Shown one piece after another: positions 1-6,353 of a stretch of 6,353 nucleotides of DNA. The translations under genes and the position numbers were made by a program. Origin of the DNA: Burkholderiales bacterium (lineage in GTDB: Bacteria; Pseudomonadota; Gammaproteobacteria; Burkholderiales; Burkholderiaceae_C); the NCBI GenBank assembly GCA_028869035.1, contig JAGWTL010000178.1, positions 1 to 6,353 on the forward strand, written 5' to 3'. The notes under the pieces are model-generated. The model made no database searches. It saw only the letters and a list, made by a program, of their open reading frames with translations, and was not told where the DNA came from. Each line of letters starts with the position of its first letter. The stretch's first letter is position 1.

Positions 1-759
1 GACCCGGATTACGTGCCGCCGCCGGGCGACAGCTGGATGAGCCTGCTCGACGACGACTACCTGGCCCAGCGCGCCAGGCTCATCGGCAGCGGCCCGCGCG
101 CGCGGCGCATGCCCGACGCCCCCGCGGGCATCCCGGCCGGCGTCCAGCAGAGCCTGGGGCCCATGCCCGAGCAGATCGAGCACGGCACCTCGCACATCAG
201 CATCGTCGACGGCCAGGGCCGGGCCCTGTCCATGACCAGCAGCATCGAGGCCGCCTGGGGCTCGCGCCTCATGGTCAACCGCGGCCTGGGCCTGGCCGGG
301 GGCTTCCTGCTCAACAACCAGCTCACGGATTTCAGCTTCATGCCGCGCAGCGAGTCGGGCGCGCCCATCGCCAACCGCGTGGAGCCGCGCAAGCGGCCGC
401 GCTCGTCCATGAGCCCGGTGCTGGTGTTCGAACGGCCCGGCGGCCAGTTCCTGCTCAGCGGCGGCAGCCCGGGGGGCGCCTACATCATCCATTACGCGAG
501 CAAGCTGATCTACGGCACGCTGCACTGGAATCTGGACGTGCAGAAGGCCATCGATGCGCCCAACTTCGCGGCCTTTGGCGGGCCGGTCTTGTTGGAGGAA
601 CAGCGTTTCCCCAGGAGCACGGCCGAGGCCCTGCGCCAGCGCGGTCATCGCGTGCAGGAACAGGCGCTGACCAGCGGTCTGCAGGCCATCCAGGTGCGCG
701 GCAAGGGCCTGTACGGCGGGGCTGACCCGCGGCGCGAGGGCACGGTCAAGGGCGACTGA
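1..759 (+). CDS. ggt: Gamma-glutamyltranspeptidase family protein, 3' part (C-terminal 252 residues)
   Basis: This is the end of an Ntn-hydrolase of the gamma-glutamyltranspeptidase (GGT) family. Such enzymes cleave or transfer the gamma-glutamyl group of glutathione and related compounds, usually in the periplasm, after self-cleavage into two subunits. The reading frame is open from base 1, so the start, any signal peptide and most of the large subunit lie upstream. The motif HGTSHISIVD places the nucleophilic Thr (E. coli Thr391) at 187-189. From there to the stop is 190 residues, the same length as the E. coli small subunit. Other landmarks are NNQLTDF at 313-333 (Gln430 and Asp433 equivalents), SSM at 403-411 (Ser462/463), GSPGG at 463-477 (oxyanion Gly pair) and GADPR near the end. 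The segment matching the E. coli lid loop is about four residues shorter but present. Glu at 247-249 replaces Asn411, so the exact substrate may differ. The family call is secure; GGT activity itself is inferred. Confidence 0.93.
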   Translation, partial: DPDYVPPPGDSWMSLLDDDYLAQRARLIGSGPRARRMPDAPAGIPAGVQQSLGPMPEQIEHGTSHISIVDGQGRALSMTSSIEAAWGSRLMVNRGLGLAGGFLLNNQLTDFSFMPRSESGAPIANRVEPRKRPRSSMSPVLVFERPGGQFLLSGGSPGGAYIIHYASKLIYGTLHWNLDVQKAIDAPNFAAFGGPVLLEEQRFPRSTAEALRQRGHRVQEQALTSGLQAIQVRGKGLYGGADPRREGTVKGD

Positions 760-786
760 GCCTGCGCCGCCTCCGGGCACTCTTCC

Positions 787-792
787 TACAAT
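787..792 (+). promoter_or_regulatory. Candidate -10 element of dnaG (possible leaderless start)
   Basis: TACAAT matches the sigma70 -10 consensus at five of six positions and ends six bases before the dnaG ATG, so transcription would begin at or next to the start codon. No purine-rich Shine-Dalgarno sequence lies between the ggt stop and this ATG. No convincing -35 hexamer is visible 16-18 bp upstream (around 764-769). dnaG could instead be co-transcribed with ggt, since the gap is only 39 bp and holds no terminator. Confidence 0.4.
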
Positions 793-798
793 CGCCCC

Positions 799-2649
799 AT
801 GGCCATCCCCCAGTCCTTCATCCAGGAGTTGCTCGCCCGCGCCGACGTCGTCGAGATCGTCGGGCGCACCGTGCAGCTCAAGAAGGGTGGCGCCAACTTC
901 ATGGGCCTGTGCCCCTTCCATGCCGAGAAGTCGCCCTCCTTCACGGTCAGCCCGAGCAAGCAGTTCTATCACTGCTTCGGTTGCGGCAAGCACGGCGACG
1001 CGATCAATTTCCTGATGGAACAGACCGGCATGAGCTTCATCGAGGCCGTGCGCGACCTGGCCCAGCACTACGGCCTGCAGGTGCCGGAGGACGAGGCCAG
1101 TCCGCAGGACCGCGCCCGCGCCGCCGAGCAGCGCCAGAGACAGGCCACGCTGAACGATGTGCTCGAAAAAGCGGGTGAGGCCTACCGCAAGCAGCTGAGA
1201 AACGCGCCACGCGCTGTGGACTACCTCAAGGGCCGCGGCCTGTCAGGTGAAGTCGCCAAGGCTTTCGGCCTGGGTTACGCCCCCGAGGGCTGGCGCAGCC
1301 TGGCCAGCGTGTTTGCGCAGTACGACGACCCGCTGCTGGTGGAGTCTGGCCTGGTCATCACCAATACCGACGACGACAAGGGTGAGGAAAAGCGCTACGA
1401 CCGCTTCCGCGACCGCATCATGTTCCCGATCCGCAACGTCAAGGGCGAGTGCATAGGCTTTGGCGGGCGCGTGCTGGGTGACGAGAAGCCCAAGTACCTG
1501 AACTCGCCCGAGACCCCGGTCTTCAGCAAGGGGCATGAGCTCTACGGTCTCTTCGAAGCCCGCAACGCCATCCGCGACGCCGGTTACGTGCTGGTGACCG
1601 AGGGCTATATGGACGTGGTGGCGCTGGCCCAGCTGGGTTTTCCCAATGCCGTGGCCACGCTGGGCACGGCCTGCACCACCGACCATGTGCAGAAACTCTT
1701 CCGCTTCACCGACGCGGTGGTCTTCAGCTTCGATGGCGACGCCGCCGGCCGGCGCGCGGCGCGCCGCGCGCTGGACGGCGCCCTGCCCTACGCCAGCGAC
1801 GTGCGCACGGTCAAATTCCTCTTCCTGCCCGCCGAACACGACCCCGACAGCTACATCCGCGAATTCGGCAAGGAAGCTTTCGCGCGCTGCGTCAGCGAGG
1901 CCATGCCGCTGAGCCGCTTCCTGATCGAAGCGGCGAGCGAAGACTGCGACCTGGGCACGGCCGAAGGCCGCGCCCGCCTGTCCAGCCAGGCCAAGCCGCT
2001 GTGGAACGCCCTGCCCGATGGCGCACTCAAGCGCCAGCTGCTGGGCGAAATCGCCAGCCAGGTCCAGCTTGACAGCCAGGAACTGGCCGGCCTGTGGAAC
2101 ACCGCGCCTCGGGGGAGCGCACCGCGCAGCTCCGAACGCAGCAGCGCGGGTGCGGCTTCCGCCCCTGCCGGCTACCGCGCCAGGCCCTCGCGCCTGGCCG
2201 GCCGCAGCCTGCCGGTCAACCGCGCGGACCAGGCCGCCCGGCTGCTGCTGGCGCACAGCCACCTCTGGGACCAGCTTTCCAGCGAAGACCATGGGCTGCT
2301 GTGCGCCCTGCCGGACGCCCATGGCGAACTGCTGCGCTGGCTGGAAGCGCAGCTGCATGAACACGGCCCCCTGCCCTGGGGCGCGCTGAGCGAGGCCTTG
2401 CGCGAGCACCCGGCCCAGATCCTGGCCCAGAAACTCATGACCGGCTCCGACCTGGCCGCCACCGACGACCAGGGAGAGGCCTTGACCGAACTGCGCAACC
2501 TGCTCAGGCGCATGCTGATCGAACAGCTCAAGGCCGAAGAAACCGAGGCCATCGCCGCCTCGCAGCTGGACCCGGCGGCCCTGACCCGCTACCGCGAACT
2601 GCAAACGCGCCGCATGGCCCTGGAAACGGGCGTCAGCGCCGCGGAATGA
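799..2649 (+). CDS. dnaG: DNA primase DnaG
   Basis: DnaG makes the short RNA primers used at replication forks and acts with the DnaB helicase. The 616-residue protein is somewhat longer than E. coli DnaG (581). The N-terminal zinc-binding domain (about 1-100) has CPFH and CFGC motifs giving ligands Cys38, His41, Cys59 and Cys62. The catalytic core includes RDRIMFPI (about 204-211) and PKYLNSPET (231-239) with the conserved basic residues Lys232 and Lys244. The TOPRIM fold follows: VTEGYMD with Glu268, then SFDGD with Asp312 and Asp314 as metal-binding acidic residues. An Ala/Ser/Arg/Pro-rich linker (about 436-470) joins the core to the C-terminal helicase-binding domain (about 475-616), which is poorly conserved as usual. 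The ATG at 799 fits the family N-terminus (MAIPQSFIQELLARADVVEI) and no better start lies upstream. No terminator follows, so transcripts may read into the rpoD promoter and leader. All key residues are intact. Confidence 0.98.
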   Translation: MAIPQSFIQELLARADVVEIVGRTVQLKKGGANFMGLCPFHAEKSPSFTVSPSKQFYHCFGCGKHGDAINFLMEQTGMSFIEAVRDLAQHYGLQVPEDEASPQDRARAAEQRQRQATLNDVLEKAGEAYRKQLRNAPRAVDYLKGRGLSGEVAKAFGLGYAPEGWRSLASVFAQYDDPLLVESGLVITNTDDDKGEEKRYDRFRDRIMFPIRNVKGECIGFGGRVLGDEKPKYLNSPETPVFSKGHELYGLFEARNAIRDAGYVLVTEGYMDVVALAQLGFPNAVATLGTACTTDHVQKLFRFTDAVVFSFDGDAAGRRAARRALDGALPYASDVRTVKFLFLPAEHDPDSYIREFGKEAFARCVSEAMPLSRFLIEAASEDCDLGTAEGRARLSSQAKPLWNALPDGALKRQLLGEIASQVQLDSQELAGLWNTAPRGSAPRSSERSSAGAASAPAGYRARPSRLAGRSLPVNRADQAARLLLAHSHLWDQLSSEDHGLLCALPDAHGELLRWLEAQLHEHGPLPWGALSEALREHPAQILAQKLMTGSDLAATDDQGEALTELRNLLRRMLIEQLKAEETEAIAASQLDPAALTRYRELQTRRMALETGVSAAE

Positions 2650-2663
2650 GCCCCGGCAAGCCG

Positions 2664-2692
2664 CGCCGGCATTGAATTCCGGCGATTGCCGG
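2664..2692 (+). repeat. Overlapping inverted repeats built from GCCGG/CCGGC around the rpoD -35
   Basis: Two hairpin-capable inverted repeats share an arm. CGCCGG (2664-2669) pairs with CCGGCG (2679-2684) around a 9-base loop holding the -35 hexamer. CCGGC (2679-2683) pairs with GCCGG (2688-2692) around GATT, entirely within the promoter spacer. The two structures exclude each other. No T-tract follows, so this is not a convincing terminator for dnaG. It could be an operator, or chance in GC-rich DNA. Confidence 0.45.
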
Positions 2693-2699
2693 GTATAAT
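2672..2699 (+). promoter_or_regulatory. Sigma70-type promoter of rpoD
   Basis: TTGAAT (2672-2677, four of six consensus bases) and a perfect TATAAT (2694-2699) are separated by 16 bp. This is the best promoter in the window. It starts 22 bp after the dnaG stop and predicts transcription from about 2706, leaving a leader of about 210 nt before the rpoD ATG. Because it resembles the site read by the primary sigma factor itself, rpoD is probably self-transcribed. The spacer holds a GCCGG/CCGGC inverted repeat. Confidence 0.75.
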
Positions 2700-2800
2700 C
2701 CAAGTCTGATTTCGGCAAGAGCGACAGCAGCACCTCCGGGCCAGGCCAACCGTAGCCTACGCGCACGACCGGCCACCTTACCGCAAGGACTGCATCCCAA

Positions 2801-2827
2801 ATGTTCGCCCTCCCATCTTGCCCCTGA
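2801..2827 (+). CDS. Possible leader peptide uORF (MFALPSCP)
   Basis: This is an eight-codon ATG-to-TGA frame inside the rpoD leader. AAGGA at 2785-2789 could serve as a Shine-Dalgarno sequence, but its 11-base spacing is longer than usual. The stop codon overlaps the first arm of the GAGGA/TCCTC hairpin, an arrangement that would allow translation to influence folding downstream. The peptide has no run of one amino acid as in classic attenuators. A frame this short arises easily by chance. Confidence 0.2.
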   Translation: MFALPSCP

Positions 2828-2851
2828 GGATTTCTCCTCTGTCCCCCAACT

Positions 2852-2886
2852 GCGCCGGTTTTTTCGGTGCTGTGTTTGTTTCTTTG
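2852..2886 (+). terminator. Weak hairpin plus T-rich tract in the rpoD leader (possible attenuator)
   Basis: GCGCCG (2852-2857) can pair with CGGTGC (2865-2870), including one G-U pair, around a seven-base loop of G and six T. T-rich sequence then follows to about 2886. The shape recalls an intrinsic terminator, but the stem is only six pairs and the T-tract is broken by G and C. It is much weaker than the terminator after rpoD, so a partial or conditional attenuator is the most that can be proposed. Confidence 0.25.
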
Positions 2887-2905
2887 TGCCAGTTTTTGAT
2901 GTTTC

Positions 2906-2910
2906 GAGGT
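2906..2910 (+). promoter_or_regulatory. Ribosome binding site of rpoD
   Basis: GAGGT is complementary to the 16S rRNA 3' end and sits six bases before the ATG at 2917, which supports that start. It is the only clear Shine-Dalgarno sequence in front of a gene in this window. Confidence 0.75.
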
Positions 2911-2916
2911 TGATCC

Positions 2917-5334
<2,418 letters not shown>

Positions 5335-5357
5335 TTCGGGGAAAACCCGCAGCTCGG

Positions 5358-5388
5358 AAAGCCCGCCTCGTGCGGGCTTTTTCTTTTT
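5358..5388 (+). terminator. Rho-independent terminator of rpoD
   Basis: GCCCGC (5361-5366) pairs perfectly with GCGGGC (5372-5377) around the loop CTCGT. The stem extends by AAA/TTT to nine pairs, and the transcript side continues as an 11-base tract that is all T except one C (5378-5388). It begins 23 bp after the rpoD stop and should end the rpoD transcript before dnaE. Confidence 0.94.
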
Positions 5389-5399
5389 ATCGATTCCGC

Positions 5400-5412
5400 T
5401 TCATCGGATGAA
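5400..5412 (+). repeat. 13-bp palindrome upstream of dnaE
   Basis: TTCATC and GATGAA flank a single central G, giving a perfect odd palindrome between the rpoD terminator and the dnaE start, about 48 bp upstream of the candidate dnaE -10. A one-base loop cannot form a stable RNA hairpin, so if it matters it would be a dimeric protein-binding site. I do not recognise the sequence as a known operator. Confidence 0.3.
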
Positions 5413-5453
5413 AAAATCACTCCCTGATACAGCTACCCGGCGAAACGAATCAC

Positions 5454-5459
5454 TAGAAT
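5454..5459 (+). promoter_or_regulatory. Candidate -10 element of dnaE (possible leaderless start)
   Basis: TAGAAT matches the -10 consensus at five of six positions and ends seven bases before the dnaE ATG. No Shine-Dalgarno sequence lies between it and the start. No good -35 hexamer is visible near 5431-5436. A promoter is expected somewhere here because the rpoD terminator separates dnaE from upstream transcription. Confidence 0.4.
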
Positions 5460-5466
5460 CAAATCC

Positions 5467-6353
5467 ATGTTCGCCCACCTGCGCTTGCACACCGAGTTCT
5501 CCGTCGTCGACAGCACGACCCGCATCGACGACATCGCCAAGGCTGCAGCCAAGGATGGCCAGCCGGCCCTGGCCATCACAGACCTGAACAACCTCTTCGG
5601 GGCGATCAAGTTCTACAAGGAAGCGCGCGGCAAGGGCGTCAAGCCCGTGATCGGCGTCGAGATCATCCTGGAAGGTCTGGGACAGGACCCGCTGGCCACC
5701 AGCAAGATGCTGCTGCTGGCGCAGAACAAGCAGGGTTACCTCAACCTCTCCGAAATCCTCGCGCGGGCCTGGACCGGCAATGTGCACAAGGCCCAGGCCG
5801 TGGTCAAGCTGGCCTGGCTCAAGGAGCTGCACGAAGGCCTGATCGTGCTCTCGGGGGCGCAGGCCGGCGCCGTGGGTCAGGCCCTGGTGCAGGGTGACAT
5901 GGGCCGCGCGCACGATCTTGCGTTGCAGCTCTCGACCACTTTCCCGCACCGTTTCTATCTCGAGCTGCAACGCGCCGGCCGGCCCGACGACGAGGCCCAC
6001 GTAGCCGCCACCGTGCAACTGGCCTCGCGCCTGAAGCTGCCGGTGGTCGCCACGCACCCGGTGCAGTTCGCCAAGGCCGACGACTATGAGGCGCACGAGG
6101 CGCGGGTGTGCATTTCCGAAGGCGAGATCCTGGGCAATCCGCGGCGCGTTCGCAAGTTCACGCGCGAGCAGTATTTCAAGTCCAGCGAGCAGATGAAGGC
6201 ACTGTTCGCCGACATCCCCAGCGCCGTAACCAATACGCTGGAGATCGCCAAGCGCTGCAACCTCACCCTGGTACTGGGCAAGCCGCAGCTGCCCAACTTC
6301 CCGATTCCGGGTGGCCTGAGCATTGAAGAGTATTTCCGCAAGGTTTCCTTTGA
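5467..6353 (+). CDS. dnaE: DNA polymerase III alpha subunit DnaE, 5' part (first 295 residues)
   Basis: DnaE is the replicative polymerase subunit of the Pol III holoenzyme. Only the N-terminal part is present. The TGA in the last three bases is out of frame: the last full codon is TTT (Phe295), followed by GA of an incomplete codon, so the gene continues beyond the window. The visible region is the PHP domain and its junction with the palm, matching E. coli DnaE through HLRLHTEFSVVD (4-15), PALAITDLNNLFGAIKFY (33-50), GLIVLSG (124-130), FYLELQRAGRPDDE (163-176), AHEARVCISEGE (209-220) and ALFADIPSAVTNTLEIAKRC (245-264). Several PHP metal-binding positions are replaced: Arg6 and Leu40 where active PHP domains have His, and HPVQ at 197-200 for the late Asp/His motif. 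Proofreading by this domain is therefore unlikely. The ATG is well placed, and an in-frame TGA at 5425-5427 limits any longer start. It resembles replicative DnaE1 rather than the error-prone DnaE2. Confidence 0.96.
   Translation, partial: MFAHLRLHTEFSVVDSTTRIDDIAKAAAKDGQPALAITDLNNLFGAIKFYKEARGKGVKPVIGVEIILEGLGQDPLATSKMLLLAQNKQGYLNLSEILARAWTGNVHKAQAVVKLAWLKELHEGLIVLSGAQAGAVGQALVQGDMGRAHDLALQLSTTFPHRFYLELQRAGRPDDEAHVAATVQLASRLKLPVVATHPVQFAKADDYEAHEARVCISEGEILGNPRRVRKFTREQYFKSSEQMKALFADIPSAVTNTLEIAKRCNLTLVLGKPQLPNFPIPGGLSIEEYFRKVSF

Larger units (their letters stand above)
2706..2916 (+). promoter_or_regulatory. Long 5' leader of rpoD
   Basis: This is the predicted untranslated leader from the promoter start site to the rpoD ATG. 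It contains a short palindrome (CGTAG-C-CTACG, 2751-2761), a small CCTT/AAGG hairpin (2776-2788), an eight-codon uORF (2801-2827), a GAGGA/TCCTC hairpin (2826-2839), a hairpin followed by T-rich sequence (2852-2886) and a four-codon ORF MFRG (ATG at 2899, stop ending at 2913) that overlaps the Shine-Dalgarno sequence. The final 80 bases are clearly more T-rich than the surrounding DNA. I recognise no known riboswitch or ribosomal-protein leader. A regulatory role is inferred from length and structure only. Confidence 0.45.

Noticed and set aside
760..798. Possible terminator between ggt and dnaG.
   Set aside because: The 39-bp gap has no stem followed by a T-tract.
1335..1342. GCTGGTGG, identical to the E. 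coli Chi recombination hotspot.
   Set aside because: One occurrence inside a GC-rich coding sequence is expected by chance, and Chi sequences differ between bacterial groups.
5401..6096. A 231-codon minus-strand frame opposite dnaE and the rpoD-dnaE gap.
   Set aside because: It overlaps the conserved DnaE PHP domain, has shadow-like composition, and runs through the intergenic gap without any promoter or ribosome binding site that I can see.
6351..6353. A TGA at the very end of the window that looks like a dnaE stop.
   Set aside because: It is out of frame: in the dnaE frame the bases read TTT followed by GA, so the gene remains open.

Overview
The window is an ordinary but informative piece of a high-GC betaproteobacterial chromosome, most likely Burkholderiales and probably near Comamonadaceae. 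This placement is inferred from the RpoD and DnaE sequences and from strong avoidance of A/T-ending codons; no database was searched. All four genes lie on the + strand. In order they are the 3' end of a gamma-glutamyltranspeptidase-family gene (1-759), dnaG primase (799-2649), rpoD encoding the primary sigma factor (2917-5334), and the 5' part of dnaE encoding the DNA polymerase III alpha subunit (5467 to the window end, still open).

Layout. The ggt fragment holds the end of the large subunit and the whole catalytic small subunit, beginning at the nucleophilic Thr. Only 39 bp separate it from dnaG. dnaG has no Shine-Dalgarno sequence but has a -10-like hexamer six bases before its ATG, so it may be leaderless. 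A strong sigma70-type promoter (TTGAAT, 16 bp, TATAAT) lies just after the dnaG stop and should drive rpoD through a leader of about 210 nt. That leader contains a tiny uORF, small hairpins and a T-rich tract. rpoD ends at a textbook rho-independent terminator. dnaE follows as a separate unit, again with a -10-like hexamer close to its ATG and no Shine-Dalgarno sequence. The longest stretch without a gene is the 267 bp dnaG-rpoD gap.

How the genes work together. dnaG-rpoD is the core of the macromolecular synthesis operon (rpsU-dnaG-rpoD in E. coli). Here the ggt-type gene occupies the position directly upstream of dnaG where rpsU might be expected. With dnaE downstream, the stretch encodes primer synthesis, replicative chain elongation and housekeeping promoter recognition. 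The ggt product belongs to gamma-glutamyl/glutathione metabolism and has no obvious functional link to the others.

The most unusual points are these: an approximately 185-residue N-terminal extension of RpoD, histone-H1-like (Lys/Ala/Pro) and carrying two AT-hook-like motifs; the elaborate rpoD promoter and leader; the paired leaderless-looking starts of dnaG and dnaE; and a Glu in the GGT at the position of E. coli Asn411. I see no mobile element, CRISPR array, RNA gene or clearly new multi-gene system.
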